DNA from: Candidatus Magnetocorallium paracelense
GTDB lineage: Bacteria > Nitrospirota > Thermodesulfovibrionia > Thermodesulfovibrionales > Magnetobacteriaceae
NCBI GenBank assembly: GCA_029001845.1
Contig: JAREWP010000070.1
Span: 1 to 64,000, forward strand
Length of the DNA: 64,000 bases
Reading direction: 5' to 3'
Shown: piece after piece, positions 27,242-36,754 of the stretch
Position numbering within the stretch: position 1 is the stretch's first letter
Layout: every line of letters starts with the position of its first letter
Program-made: the position numbers and the translations under genes
Notes under the pieces: generated by a model
Databases searched by the model: none
What the model saw: the letters and a program-made list of their open reading frames with translations, nothing else
Told to the model about the DNA's origin: nothing

Positions 27242-28048
27242 TTAATCCTTCAAACCAAGCACATCCTGCATGTCATACAAACCGGGCGCCTTATTTTTAA
27301 GCCAAATGGCAGCTCTCAGAGCACCCTTTGAAAAAGTGTCCCTGCTCGATACTTTATGTGTAAGTTCGATCCTCTCTCCGGTACCGCAAAACATTACAGT
27401 ATGCTCACCTACAATGTCTCCGGCGCGTATCGTCTGAATACCTATTTCTTTGCTTTTTCTCTCTCCGATCATCCCCTTACGAGCGTAAACGGCAACATCA
27501 CCAAGATTTCTGTTTACAGCATCGGCTGCGACATGAGCCATTTTCATTGCTGTACCGCTGGGGGCGTCTTTTTTGTGCTTGTGATGGGCTTCAACAATTT
27601 CGATATCATAATCGTCTCCAAGCGTAGAGGCCACATCTCTTATGACTTTTAAGAGGAGGTTGACGCCTACCGACATGTTTGGTGCAAAAACAATGGGGAT
27701 AGTAGCGGCGTATCCCTTGATTTCTTCTATCATACTTTCGGAAAGGCCCGTGGTGCCAATGACAATCGAAGTCTTATTTTCTGCGCAAACCCTGATATTA
27801 TAAAGCGTGGATTCAACAGTAGTAAAATCGATGACAACATCGGCCTCTTTTATGATTTCTTCAATTGACTGAGAGAGCAATACGCCGCATTTTTCGAGCC
27901 CTGCAATCTCCCCTATGTCCCTGCCCGCAAATTCGTGACCTTCTCTTTCGAATGCGCCGGAAAGCATTATTTCGCTATCGTCAATGGACAGTGCGCTGAT
28001 CCTGGTTCCCATCCTGCCCGCCGCTCCTGCAACTGCAACTTTTATCAT
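27242..28048 (-). CDS. dapB: 4-hydroxy-tetrahydrodipicolinate reductase DapB
   Basis: 268 aa. Nucleotide-binding start VAVAGAAGRMGTRI, the TTGLSE/APNMSVGVNLL region, the catalytic signature EAHHKHKKDAPSGTAMKMA, and IQTIRAGDIVGEHTVMFCG. It reduces hydroxytetrahydrodipicolinate in lysine and diaminopimelate synthesis, hence peptidoglycan. Start confirmed by AAAGGAGG ahead of ATG. Isolated from other dap genes. Confidence 0.96.
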   Translation of the reverse strand: MIKVAVAGAAGRMGTRISALSIDDSEIMLSGAFEREGHEFAGRDIGEIAGLEKCGVLLSQSIEEIIKEADVVIDFTTVESTLYNIRVCAENKTSIVIGTTGLSESMIEEIKGYAATIPIVFAPNMSVGVNLLLKVIRDVASTLGDDYDIEIVEAHHKHKKDAPSGTAMKMAHVAADAVNRNLGDVAVYARKGMIGERKSKEIGIQTIRAGDIVGEHTVMFCGTGERIELTHKVSSRDTFSKGALRAAIWLKNKAPGLYDMQDVLGLKD

Positions 28049-28177
28049 ATAGTTACCTCCTTTTGTCTTGGGATATCAAAAATATTTACTATTTTGTAAC
28101 TACTTTGGTGTATAGACTGAAGGCTAAAGACTGTTAGGTTAAACATAAGTAATCGATAAAACTTAAGCTTTTTATCC

Positions 28178-28329
28178 AAAAAACAGCATTTAGCAGTCAG
28201 CCATCAGCTGTCAGCTCTTTAATCGCAACACTTTATGGTTCAAAGCAGCTTCACCTGTAAGGTGAAGCTTATTATTGGCATAACATCTATTCTTTCCTTA
28301 GCTGAAGGCTGATAGCTGACTGCTGTTTT
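28178..28329 (+). repeat. Repeat family 2, copy b
   Basis: 152 bp, AAAAAACAGCATTTAGCAGT to GCTGACTGCTGTTTT, with the internal TTCACCTGTAAGGTGAA hairpin and GCTTATTATTGGCATAACAT. The terminal inverted repeat is clearest here (AAAACAGCA...AGCAGTCAGC against GCTGACTGCTGTTTT). The rest of 28049-28512 has no supported gene; a tiny Rpn-like tail echo is at 28090-28113. Confidence 0.8.
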
Positions 28330-28512
28330 CAGGTTTATTGGTCAGCGCACCGAATTCATTTGTTACTTTGCTTCAGTCTTCAGCCTAATTTTCTGAGTAG
28401 GTAGGCTATTATAATAAAAAAGAGCATTATAGGTCAGCCTGGCTCGGATATTTGACTTTTTAAGAATGATTCCATTAAATTGGTATGTAATTTAAAGAGA
28501 GGGAAGGTAGTT

Positions 28513-29142
28513 ATGCAAAACACAGCATTACAATTGGTTTTACAGGCAGGATACATAGTAAAACTTGTACTCCTGGTGCTGGTATTCTTTTCGGTCATGT
28601 CATGGGCGATCATTCTGTACAAATGGAGTTATTTCTCAAAGGCCAGGAGAGAGAACGAAGAGTTTATCAGGTTGTTGGCGGGAAGCAAAGATGTTCTTGC
28701 TCTCAAAAAGGCATCGAGATCTCTACGAATTAGTCCTATAGCAAATACCTTTAATCTCGTCAGCTCAGAGAGATTTCTGACCGATATAGACGCCGTGAAA
28801 AGAAGTATAAAAAGACACTCAGGAACGGAAATAAACAGACTGGAGAGCTATCTTGGCTTTCTCGCCACAACCGGCTCGACGACTCCTTTTATCGGATTGT
28901 TCGGTACGGTGTGGGGAATAATGAACGCCTTCAGAGGTATAGGCGCCGCCGGCTCGGCATCGCTGGCAATTGTTGCTCCCGGTATAGCAGAGGCGTTAAT
29001 CGCAACTGCCGTGGGGCTTGCAGCCGCCATTCCTGCCGTTATAGCTTATAATTTTTTTCTTTCCTCTACAAGACGAATGACCATGGAACTTGACGATTAC
29101 TCGGAGGAATTAATCGTTGTCTTTTCAAGGGGCGGCGAATGA
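28513..29142 (+). CDS. tolQ: TolQ/ExbB-family proton channel subunit
   Basis: 209 aa from the ATG at 28513; an in-frame start 33 bp upstream would add an implausible basic leader. Three membrane helices: VKLVLLVLVFFSVMSWAIIL, the region GFLATTGSTTPFIGLFGTVW followed by GIMNAF, and IAEALIATAVGLAAAIPAVI. These are typical of TolQ/ExbB. It forms a proton-driven stator with TolR/ExbD that energises the outer membrane via TolA/TonB. Overlaps tolR by 4 bp. Confidence 0.92.
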   Translation: MQNTALQLVLQAGYIVKLVLLVLVFFSVMSWAIILYKWSYFSKARRENEEFIRLLAGSKDVLALKKASRSLRISPIANTFNLVSSERFLTDIDAVKRSIKRHSGTEINRLESYLGFLATTGSTTPFIGLFGTVWGIMNAFRGIGAAGSASLAIVAPGIAEALIATAVGLAAAIPAVIAYNFFLSSTRRMTMELDDYSEELIVVFSRGGE

Positions 29143-29540
29143 AAGCGGAAAGAGGCAGATCAGCGCTATCCGAAATCAATGTGACTCCCCTTGTTGACGT
29201 TATGCTTGTGCTGCTGATAATTTTTATGGTTACGGCGCCCCTTATAAAGCAGGGAATAGATGTGGACCTGCCAAAAGCGAAAGGCGGCTCCATTTCTAAA
29301 GATGAAAGATTTACAATTGTCATAAAAAGGGACGGCAGCCTCTTTTTAAACAATAAGGGCATCTCTCTCTCCGAGCTGACAAAAAAGCTGAACAGCATAA
29401 GCAAGATTAATCCCGATGTCTTTTTAAAGGCCGACAAAGACGTACCCTACGGCAGAGTCGTTGAGGTGATGGGAGAAATCAAAGCCGTCGGAATAGAGAA
29501 GCTGGGAATGATTACGGAACCAAAACAGACCCCTTTATGA
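29139..29540 (+). CDS. tolR: TolR/ExbD-family protein
   Basis: 133 aa. Cytoplasmic N-terminus ALSEINVTPLVDVMLVLLII includes the membrane helix with the proton-relaying Asp in VDVMLVLLIIFMV. A periplasmic domain follows (ADKDVPYGRVVEVMGEIKAV). Partner of the TolQ homologue upstream. ATGA overlaps on both sides indicate a coupled three-gene unit. Confidence 0.92.
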   Translation: MKAERGRSALSEINVTPLVDVMLVLLIIFMVTAPLIKQGIDVDLPKAKGGSISKDERFTIVIKRDGSLFLNNKGISLSELTKKLNSISKINPDVFLKADKDVPYGRVVEVMGEIKAVGIEKLGMITEPKQTPL

Positions 29541-30316
29541 TTAATCCCACGATTCGGAAGACAACTGTCCTGTCTCTCATTTTGCACTCATTTTTTATTA
29601 CACTCCTTTTTACTTCAATAAAAAAGCAGTCCTCTTTTGTTATGCCTTCCCCTTATACCGTAAATCTGGTCAGCGTTAATGAATCTCCTAAAAACGGCAA
29701 TATAACGACAAATATAAAAAAAGCGCAAATTCCGTCTAAAAAAAGAGTTTTTAAAAAAAAGGCGCCTACTCCTGTCGAGAAAAAAAAGATAGACAAGCCC
29801 GTGACAGAAAAACCGAAGGAGGAGCCTTCTGCCATGGAGAAGAAGATCAAAAAGGAGACGCCTCCTGATGAGGAAAACGTTGTGGAGACTAAAGAGAGGG
29901 AGGATTTAATCAGAAACAGGATTGCTGCATTAAAAGCCAAAAAAGAGATTGAAAAGACAGTTGAAGAGCGTTCTTCTATCGATATGGCCGGCAGTCAAAA
30001 TAAAGAGAAAAATCGGACTAAGATTATAAAATCAAAGCTCCCTCAGGGAAGGGACAGCTCGATTTTGGATGAATATTATTTAAAGATACAAAATCACGTT
30101 AAAAAGCAGTGGGCATTGCCTAATCTCGTAAATGACGATCTCATAGCGGTTGTAAGCTTCAGGATCAAGAGAAACGGGCAGATCGATTCGTTAAAAATAG
30201 AGAAAAGTTCGGGTGATCATTTTTTTGACCGATCGACTCTGAAGGCCGTTTCTAAAGCAGTACCTCTTCCTCCTCCGCCTTTTGAAATGGAAATAGGAAT
30301 CCGATTTTTTCCATAA
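29537..30316 (+). CDS. TonB/TolA-like energy-transducing protein
   Basis: 259 aa. One N-terminal membrane anchor (about 8-28), a long Lys/Glu/Pro-rich spacer (about 55-160, containing TPVEKKKIDKPVTEKPKEE) and a C-terminal TonB-type domain (about 170-255) with ILDEYYLKIQNHVKKQWALP and the SSGDHFFDRSTLKAV motif. It transmits TolQ/TolR-derived force to outer-membrane partners. TolB and Pal are not encoded next to it, so TonB-like versus TolA-like function is undecided. Confidence 0.85.
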   Translation: MINPTIRKTTVLSLILHSFFITLLFTSIKKQSSFVMPSPYTVNLVSVNESPKNGNITTNIKKAQIPSKKRVFKKKAPTPVEKKKIDKPVTEKPKEEPSAMEKKIKKETPPDEENVVETKEREDLIRNRIAALKAKKEIEKTVEERSSIDMAGSQNKEKNRTKIIKSKLPQGRDSSILDEYYLKIQNHVKKQWALPNLVNDDLIAVVSFRIKRNGQIDSLKIEKSSGDHFFDRSTLKAVSKAVPLPPPPFEMEIGIRFFP

Positions 30317-30345
30317 CTAAATTCTTTGCAGGCTTGGTGTTAAAA

Positions 30346-30798
30346 ATGAAAGTACAAGAGACAGCAGCAGGATTCAAAAATTTTATAAAGAATTTCATCA
30401 GATTCATTGCCTCGGAAATCCTTCCCGTGACTCCCGATGTTAGAGACGGGATATTACCTCCATGCAGGATTTGGCCAAATTGTGTTTCAAGTATGGCTTC
30501 CGGCCGGCTACATTATATAGAACCGACCTATTACAACATATCTTTATCTGAAGCTGTTAAAAAGGTAAAGGATGTCCTTACATCGATTGACAGGGCCGAA
30601 ATAATAGCTGAAAGGGATGATTATCTCCACTTTGAAATAAGAAGTTTCGTTGCCGGCTTTATCGACAATCTCGAGTTTTATTTCGATGACACAAAAAAGG
30701 TGCTTCACTACAGATCGGCTGCCCGTAGCGGGTTCTATGACTTTGGCGTTAACAGGAGGCGATTGAAAAGGATAAAAGCCGATCTGATTGGATGGTGA
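30346..30798 (+). CDS. DUF1499-family protein
   Basis: About 150 aa from the ATG at 30346; TTG at 30334 is an alternative. The family core is visible: LPPCRIWPNCVSSMA (the PNCVSS motif), a middle VKDVLTSIDRAEIIAERDDY, and the C-terminal block YHYRSAARSG-like LHYRSAARSGFYDFGVNRRR. Function unknown; no signal peptide is evident. It follows the TonB-like gene by about 30 bp and may be co-transcribed. Its stop codon lies inside the 10-bp target duplicated by MITE copy D. Confidence 0.8.
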   Translation: MKVQETAAGFKNFIKNFIRFIASEILPVTPDVRDGILPPCRIWPNCVSSMASGRLHYIEPTYYNISLSEAVKKVKDVLTSIDRAEIIAERDDYLHFEIRSFVAGFIDNLEFYFDDTKKVLHYRSAARSGFYDFGVNRRRLKRIKADLIGW

Positions 30799-30800
30799 CT

Positions 30801-30934
30801 CAATACCATAAACTTAAGGGGTAAAGCACCTTCCGACGGAAGCGGGTCATGTTTGAGAAGGCGCAGCGAAGCGGAGCCTTCGAGTTTAGCCGCTGAAGGC
30901 GGAAGGTGCTTTGCTCCTTAAGTTAATGACATTG
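30801..30934 (+). mobile_element. MITE family 1, copy D
   Basis: 134 bp, CAATACC to GACATTG, near identical to copies B and E. It is flanked by the perfect direct repeat GATGGTGACT (30791-30800 and 30935-30944), which contains the stop codon of the DUF1499 gene. A 4-bp ATTG shared by the element end extends the apparent identity to 14 bp. Confidence 0.93.
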
Positions 30935-31056
30935 GATGGTGACTTACAGAGTGTCGTTGCCGGAAGTAATTTTTTTTTAAAAAAAACTAAAGTTTTAAAA
31001 AAAAGAGCCGATAAGGAATTAGTTACCTTTTCTCATGTGGTGACAGGGAGGTAAAA

Positions 31057-31380
31057 ATGCCGGAAGAAGTGTTACATGTCAATCAAGGTGCAAGTATCAC
31101 CGCTTACAATGTCAATGATGCAAAGCGCCGGGATCAAGGCAACGACTCTGGCGCGGAACGTACATCCATAGAGAGCAGAGACGTTATTGTCAATCTCTCT
31201 ATCGGTGATTCAGGAAGTGAAAACAATAATAGAGCACAAAAATCTGACTCCCGCAGCATCGAAAATGAGCCGGGAGCCGTAGTTAACATATCGAACGAAG
31301 CCAGGGCTGTGAACGAAGGTCATGATCGATTCAGCGCCGCAGCAGAAAGAGCGGCTTCCGAGGTGGATGAGAGTGTCTAA
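31057..31380 (+). CDS. Small unknown hydrophilic protein
   Basis: 107 aa, preceded by a strong GGGAGG site six to seven bases before the ATG, so it is probably real. Highly polar, rich in Asn/Ser/Glu/Arg, no membrane segment or signal peptide. Two related motifs, RDVIVNLSIGD and GAVVNISNEAR, hint at an internal repeat. No family recognised. It is convergent with the next gene (4 bp between the stops), so no terminator lies between them. Confidence 0.6.
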   Translation: MPEEVLHVNQGASITAYNVNDAKRRDQGNDSGAERTSIESRDVIVNLSIGDSGSENNNRAQKSDSRSIENEPGAVVNISNEARAVNEGHDRFSAAAERAASEVDESV

Positions 31381-31384
31381 GAGA

Positions 31385-32728
31385 TCAGACTGTAAGGTCG
31401 ATATTTGTTCCGGAGAGAGGTTCTCTTTTGATAAATCCTGACAAAAAGGCATTCATCGTGTTGTTTGTTTTGTAAAGAAGATTTTCTTTTACGTTGGCAT
31501 TACTTTTATCGTTGATAAATCGCTCGATTTCCGATCTGTCTTCTATCAAAGAGTCGGCGAGTGTGGGAGACAGGTTTATAACATATGAGAGGTTAAAATT
31601 TTTTTCCAGGAAAGAACTGTCCAGGGGAAAGTCAACAGGGAATTTGTCCCTTGCGATTCTCGCCTGATAGGAGACGTATATCCTTTCGGTGTTTATGGCG
31701 TCAAAGGGGGATACCAAGTCCCTGTTTTCATTGACAAACTGAAAAATACTGGTTCCCTCTGTGGATAAGTTGTTTCCCGCTGAGAGAGCCGTAAATTCCA
31801 TATATTCACTGAGAAAATTTTTTGACAGCCCAGGCCAGGAGCCAAACTTGTTATAGGCATAGTCGACCAGTTTTTCGGCGAATTGAGATTCGATTATATC
31901 AATTTTTTCCGTAAACTGATCCTCCCCGTCTTGTCCGTCGTTTTTAATCTTATTCACCTCATCCTGATTATCGAGCAGGAAAACAGCTCCCAGAAGATGT
32001 GTCTCAAAAAAATCTCTTGTCAAATCATTGCTTTCCGGGAAAAGGGCTTCGACTTTATCGAGTATCTGATTTTTAATTAATTCCTTTGCATGGTCCTTAC
32101 CGGCGCCAAAGGCCTCTTCTATTTCACTGTCGCTTTTAATAACATCACTTATTCCTCCCAAATCCAGAGCAACTATTTTCGAAAGATCGAAATTTGCTAT
32201 CAAGTACTCCTTACGTTCTTCTGTTTTGTTATTCAATTTATCTACAGCGAAATTGGTCACTATCTCCTTGATGTCCCTCTGACTTTTTATTTCTCCACCG
32301 ATCAACGACGTTAAAAGTGCGGGATTGTTATTAAAAAAATCGACGAGTTCACTATTGTCCTGTAAAAAAAGGGCTGTGTCGTTGTCTAAAACGGTATTGC
32401 CGAGAGGGAATCGATCTGCATTGGAAAATAAGTCAGAAAATTTATTATTAAAATAGGAGAGCTTTTCCTTTGGAAATTTTGTAAAAATATTGGAATACGA
32501 TTCATCGGAAGAAAAAAAACTGTCCTTTTTCTCTTTTTTAGCTTCTTTATCGATAAGGGAGTCTTTTGTAAGAGAGGTGTTTTTTATCGTAATGATGTCT
32601 AAGAAATCTCTTTCCCCTATTGAGGATTCTCCGAGCTCTTTGCTGAAAGAAAAATTTTGTGAAAGAAAATCTGTCGTTTTTTTGTTGTCAATCAGAAAAT
32701 TAGGAGTTATGCTGTTTATTGTAGCCAT
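31385..32728 (-). CDS. Unknown 447-residue alpha-helical protein
   Basis: No family recognised. Hydrophilic, Asp/Asn/Ser/Phe-rich, no signal peptide or membrane helix. Three loosely similar stretches recur: LQDNSELVDFFNNNPALLTS, LGGISDVIKSDSEIEEAFGA and LSPTLADSLIEDRSEIERFI, suggesting a repeated helical unit in which a leucine-rich helix is followed by an acidic helix. The N-terminus MATINSITPNFLIDNKKTTD is typical of cytoplasmic proteins. Convergent with the small plus-strand gene; upstream is the rpoD promoter region. Confidence 0.65.
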   Translation of the reverse strand: MATINSITPNFLIDNKKTTDFLSQNFSFSKELGESSIGERDFLDIITIKNTSLTKDSLIDKEAKKEKKDSFFSSDESYSNIFTKFPKEKLSYFNNKFSDLFSNADRFPLGNTVLDNDTALFLQDNSELVDFFNNNPALLTSLIGGEIKSQRDIKEIVTNFAVDKLNNKTEERKEYLIANFDLSKIVALDLGGISDVIKSDSEIEEAFGAGKDHAKELIKNQILDKVEALFPESNDLTRDFFETHLLGAVFLLDNQDEVNKIKNDGQDGEDQFTEKIDIIESQFAEKLVDYAYNKFGSWPGLSKNFLSEYMEFTALSAGNNLSTEGTSIFQFVNENRDLVSPFDAINTERIYVSYQARIARDKFPVDFPLDSSFLEKNFNLSYVINLSPTLADSLIEDRSEIERFINDKSNANVKENLLYKTNNTMNAFLSGFIKREPLSGTNIDLTV

Positions 32729-32913
32729 ACTGAAACCTTAGCTGTCGTGAAATTTAGGCTCAATCAGAATCAGTGTGGTAATATTAAATGCCTTTCTTTT
32801 AGTATGTCTTTATATTTTATATTACTTGAAACACCACACCAAAGGCTGCTGAACCGAAATTAATTCCCGAAAATACAATACCATTGCCCGAAAAATATTC
32901 AAACTGAAAATTG

Positions 32914-32943
32914 TTGACATGGCAATTAAAAAACAGTTATAGT
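32914..32943 (+). promoter_or_regulatory. Sigma-70 promoter upstream of rpoD
   Basis: Perfect -35 TTGACA (32914-32919) and good -10 TATAGT (32938-32943) with an 18-bp spacer. It would give rpoD a leader of about 190 nt. The rest of 32729-33139 holds no gene. Confidence 0.65.
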
Positions 32944-33139
32944 AATGATTGCTTTCGTTTTGCTATTTCCTCAATTGCTCTGTCTTATCAGGTAATGTAT
33001 TATACTAATCATAACAAACCCCGAAGGTTTTATAAAGGATGAAAACTGAAATTTATAAAACCACACGATTATTCCGTCGCCGGCCCTCATGTATAACATT
33101 TAAGACTATACCCCATTATACACTTTTAGGAGATATTGA

Positions 33140-34561
33140 ATGAAGGAAAAAGACATTTTCGAAGAGATTATAAATATCGGAAAAAATAGAGGGACCCTCA
33201 CTTACGACGAGATAAACGATGCTCTTCCATCGGAGTTTTTTTCACCTGACGAAATTGAAGATCTGATGGATTTGCTTCAGGATATGGGTGTGAAAGTTGT
33301 CGATCAAGAGAGGATTGCACCCATTATGGAAGTAGAAGAGGAGATCGACGGCTATGAGAAGACCGAGGACCTCGTCCAAACATACTTTCATTCCATGGGA
33401 GATATCTCGATACTGAGTAAAGACGAAGAAACGGAACTGGCTAAAAATCTGGAAGAGGGACGTGAAATCATAAAGGAGATAATAACCACTTTACCTCTCT
33501 ATTCAAAGCTTGAGGACGGCCTCGATCATAACGACGACAGCATGATCGAGGAAGAGAGAGCTGAGGAGGCTTTAAGGCTCACGATGGGACGTCTTGAGGA
33601 ACTTATGGTTAACATCTTCAGGCTGGATAAACAATTAAAGGACCATGGAGGGCTTGAAGGACTAAGGAGGCTTATTGACAAAGCCGGAGACGGTGATGTC
33701 GACTATAATCCCTATGAAGATATATATTCCGACATCATGTCAGAATATAAGAGAATTGAAGTAGAAGTGGGAGTCGCTATCGATGAGCTGCGAGTTCTTT
33801 GGGACAGGGCTTCTAAGGCTAAAGAACTGGTCAGCAAAGCAAAAAACGAGCTTATTACAAGAAACCTCAGGCTTGTCGTAAATATTGCAAAGAATTATGT
33901 CGGCAGAGGGCTTCCCTTACTCGACCTTATTCAGGAAGGCAATATAGGCCTCATGAAAGCAGTCGATAAGTTTAAGTATGAAAAGGGCTTTAAATTCAGC
34001 ACATACGCTACATGGTGGATCAGGCAGGCAATTACGCGAGCTCTAATAGACCAGACAAAGACGATTCGTGTTCCCGTGCATATGATGGAGTTTTATAACA
34101 GGGTGACTAAAGCGTCCAGAGAAATTACACAAGTATTGGGCAGAGAGCCGACAAATGAAGAAATCGCCGAGATGCTTGATGTGCCGGCCAAAAAAGTCGA
34201 GGAGGTCTTCAGAGCCATCCAGGACCCCATAGCGCTTCAGACCCCTATAGGAGACGAGGATTCTGAACTTGAAGATTTTATAGGCGATAAAAACAGCCCT
34301 TCTCCATTCTCCGACGCCGAAAGGAGCGAGACCTCCCAATACATTCAAAGAGTCTTAAGAACTTTATCCAGTAAAGAGGAAAAAGTAATAAGGATGAGAT
34401 TCGGGATCGGTGTTGACAGGGATCATACACTTGAAGAGGTTGGCAGGCATCTCTCAATAACCAGAGAGAGGGTGCGTCAAATAGAAGCGAAAGCATTACG
34501 AAAATTAAAGCACCCTAGCAGATTAAGAGCTTTGAAAATTCTGACTGCTTCTATCGATTAA
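33140..34561 (+). CDS. rpoD: Primary sigma factor RpoD (sigma-70)
   Basis: 473 aa. Region 1.1 (about 1-70), region 1.2 ([20 protein letters not shown]), a short non-conserved region, region 2 (about 230-300: [54 protein letters not shown]), region 3 ([20 protein letters not shown]) and region 4.2 ([34 protein letters not shown]). Complete housekeeping sigma. AGGAG precedes the ATG. Its stop overlaps the end of the convergent LysM gene by 4 bp. It is separated from rpsU-dnaG by nearly 15 kb. Confidence 0.96.
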   Translation: MKEKDIFEEIINIGKNRGTLTYDEINDALPSEFFSPDEIEDLMDLLQDMGVKVVDQERIAPIMEVEEEIDGYEKTEDLVQTYFHSMGDISILSKDEETELAKNLEEGREIIKEIITTLPLYSKLEDGLDHNDDSMIEEERAEEALRLTMGRLEELMVNIFRLDKQLKDHGGLEGLRRLIDKAGDGDVDYNPYEDIYSDIMSEYKRIEVEVGVAIDELRVLWDRASKAKELVSKAKNELITRNLRLVVNIAKNYVGRGLPLLDLIQEGNIGLMKAVDKFKYEKGFKFSTYATWWIRQAITRALIDQTKTIRVPVHMMEFYNRVTKASREITQVLGREPTNEEIAEMLDVPAKKVEEVFRAIQDPIALQTPIGDEDSELEDFIGDKNSPSPFSDAERSETSQYIQRVLRTLSSKEEKVIRMRFGIGVDRDHTLEEVGRHLSITRERVRQIEAKALRKLKHPSRLRALKILTASID

Positions 34562-35541
34562 AAAGTATCGCCCCTTCCTATTTCCTGAAAGCTTTCAGTT
34601 ACATAGCCTGTGGAGACTCCCTTCTGAGCGGCGATAACTTTAAATTGTCCCAACGGTATCTTGGGAGACTTTGACCTGTAGATATTAAAAACATCGCCCG
34701 GTACGATACCATCGGCAGTTCCCTTATCGAGGAATACGATATCATATTCGCCATTTAAAACGGTCAGACGACTTGTCTCTAAAATCATACCGTTTACTGT
34801 CGGTTTTACCGATAAAACACCCAGAGGCGGCTCTATTTCAAAATAGGGAACAAGAATATCTTCATCTGTAATTTCTCTATAGCTGTTCAGAATTAACGCC
34901 TTCTTAAGTCCCACTTCATCCCCGACAATCTGCGCAATTCCCTGAAACCTTACATGACGACCAAGATTTTCTCCGGTTATGGGATGTTTTAAAATGTTAT
35001 CGGCATTAACGATATAGAATTTATTGTATAAATCGGAATTTAACTTTAAATAGATATAATCGTTTCGACCAAATATATTTCTTTCCGATGGAGAGCCTGC
35101 AATAACAGCGGAGGGATGAACCTCCTGCTTGATAAATCCGCCTTTTAAAAGGATAGTTTTTTCAATAACTTTTTGTAAATTCACGGATTCTATATCTTTT
35201 TTTTCGGAAGACTTGGCGGTTGTCGACTCTATGGCCTCATGAGAACGGGGCAGGTAGATAACTTTTTGTACAAAATTATCAGGTATAATTAGTTTTTGGT
35301 TGGGATAGATTTTGTCGGGATCTTTAATTGACGGGTTTTTGTCCCAAATGTTGGGCCACCTGAAGGGGTCTCCCAGTTCCTGCATAGAGATATCCCAGAG
35401 AGTATCTCCCTCTTGTATTTCATAAAAGTGGGACTCTTTTTTTTCCTCGGCTCTCAGTATGTCCGAACATGGGAGCAAAATTCCACATAGGATTAAAAAA
35501 GCTCCTAAACATGTGACAAAAGATTGTCTCATATTAAGCAT
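34558..35541 (-). CDS. LysM-domain exported protein
   Basis: 327 aa. N-terminal signal peptide (hydrophobic [19 protein letters not shown]; the Cys after it could suit lipid modification, but no clean lipobox is seen). A LysM domain at about 38-92 reads [20 protein letters not shown] and [10 protein letters not shown], binding peptidoglycan. The C-terminal part (about 140-327) has beta-rich repeats with [13 protein letters not shown] and [20 protein letters not shown], as in other LysM proteins whose tail resembles flagellar FlgT/SH3-like folds. Alternative ATG three codons downstream. Confidence 0.82.
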   Translation of the reverse strand: MLNMRQSFVTCLGAFLILCGILLPCSDILRAEEKKESHFYEIQEGDTLWDISMQELGDPFRWPNIWDKNPSIKDPDKIYPNQKLIIPDNFVQKVIYLPRSHEAIESTTAKSSEKKDIESVNLQKVIEKTILLKGGFIKQEVHPSAVIAGSPSERNIFGRNDYIYLKLNSDLYNKFYIVNADNILKHPITGENLGRHVRFQGIAQIVGDEVGLKKALILNSYREITDEDILVPYFEIEPPLGVLSVKPTVNGMILETSRLTVLNGEYDIVFLDKGTADGIVPGDVFNIYRSKSPKIPLGQFKVIAAQKGVSTGYVTESFQEIGRGDTF

Positions 35542-35640
35542 ATCTGTCAGGCCCTCCTCCGGGGTCGACAGGAATTCGGACTTACCCCGAACAAAATGCA
35601 GAAATCGTTAATATACATAGAAGAAATTCTTCTGTTCGAT

Positions 35641-35919
35641 TTATTTTTCATTAATGAGATCTTTAAATACCCGGCCTGCAACAAATTTAGGCGTCTTCGA
35701 TGCAGGGATGTCTATCTTTTCTCCGGTCTGAGGGTTTCTCCCTTTCCTGGCTTTTCTCTCGGTAAGAGTAAAGGTTCCAAAACCTATCAATGTTACTTTT
35801 TGCTCATTCTTTGTTGCCTTCATTATGGCGTTAATGGTAGATTCAAGCACCCTGGAGGCGTCGGCTTTCGTAAGGTTTGCATCTTTGGAGATAAGTTCTA
35901 TCAGTTCGGATTTTGTCAC
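35641..35919 (-). CDS. HU/IHF-family DNA-binding protein
   Basis: 92 aa. Typical HU: MTKSELIELISKDANLTKAD, VTLIGFGTFTLTERKARKGR (the arm with GFGTF), NPQTGEKIDIPASKTPKFVA, and GRVFKDLIN. GTG start, with GGAGG ten bases upstream. It bends and compacts DNA. HU and IHF-alpha/beta cannot be separated here with certainty. Confidence 0.93.
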   Translation of the reverse strand: MTKSELIELISKDANLTKADASRVLESTINAIMKATKNEQKVTLIGFGTFTLTERKARKGRNPQTGEKIDIPASKTPKFVAGRVFKDLINEK

Positions 35920-36118
35920 CGGATATGATCCTCCTTTCCTGCACAGGTGATTTAAAATTTCTCACTGCCTTTTACAACGACGATCGGGTTAATATATAAT
36001 TGTATTAAAGTACCAAGCCGTACTTATTTTGTCAAGTAAAAAATCTTCAAGAGCGCGTGAAAACTCCTCTACTCTTGCAAAATATAATGTTGTTATAATA
36101 TATTACACAAAAACAGCT

Positions 36119-36712
36119 ATGGAAAAGAAGCAAAAGAAACTCTATGCAATTGCTTTCGGTGACAGCCTTACAGCGGGCTTTCAGTCTCCTTCTATCGGTA
36201 ACCCTAGGTATATCGAAACGCCTTACGCCGATTTTTTAAGTACAAAGCTGGCAGACAAAGTCAGGTTCGCAGTCAAAGGAGTAAACGGTGAAACTACCGA
36301 TGAAATGGCGCGCCGTTTTCACAGAGATGTCGTTCAGGACAATCCTGACTATGTTCTTATACTTGGAGGCGCAAACGATATCGGCTGGGGAGGAGACGTC
36401 AACGAGACTGTCGAAAATCTTACGGTTATGTACAGAAATGCATTAGAATCGGATATAATTCCCGTGGCGATTACCATTCCTTCCATCAGAGGTTTCGACT
36501 CTTTAATTCCTCCAAGGCAATATCTGAATGACATGATACAGAAGATCGCTTCAAATTTTAAAATACCCTGCATCGATATGTTTTCCGCTTCTTCTGAAAG
36601 TAAAACGTTGAGACTTGAAGGAAAATACTCTAATGACGGGCTTCACCTCTCTACGGCAGGTTACAGGCTGCTGGCGGATATTATTTATGATGGGGTTTTT
36701 AGTAAAATATAG
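36119..36712 (+). CDS. SGNH/GDSL-family hydrolase
   Basis: 197 aa from the ATG at 36119; a 30-residue upstream extension in frame is unlike the family. Block I AFGDSLTAG carries the nucleophilic Ser, block III GGANDIGWGG carries GxND, and block V DGLHLSTAGYRLLAD carries the catalytic Asp and His. No signal peptide, so probably a cytoplasmic esterase or lysophospholipase of the TesA type. No strong ribosome binding site. Confidence 0.85.
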   Translation: MEKKQKKLYAIAFGDSLTAGFQSPSIGNPRYIETPYADFLSTKLADKVRFAVKGVNGETTDEMARRFHRDVVQDNPDYVLILGGANDIGWGGDVNETVENLTVMYRNALESDIIPVAITIPSIRGFDSLIPPRQYLNDMIQKIASNFKIPCIDMFSASSESKTLRLEGKYSNDGLHLSTAGYRLLADIIYDGVFSKI

Positions 36713-36754
36713 ACAAAGAGTTCGGGGAAGTCTTACGAAAGAAGAGACAGATTT

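Noticed and set aside
28088-28115. Tail-like codons YTKVVTK shared with the Rpn-like remnant at 17508
   Set aside because: Only about eight codons; too short to call a gene remnant on its own.
31120-31160. GCAAAGCGCCGGG resembling part of a GEMM c-di-GMP riboswitch
   Set aside because: It lies inside the coding frame at 31057 and the remaining conserved GEMM segments and tetraloop-receptor are missing.
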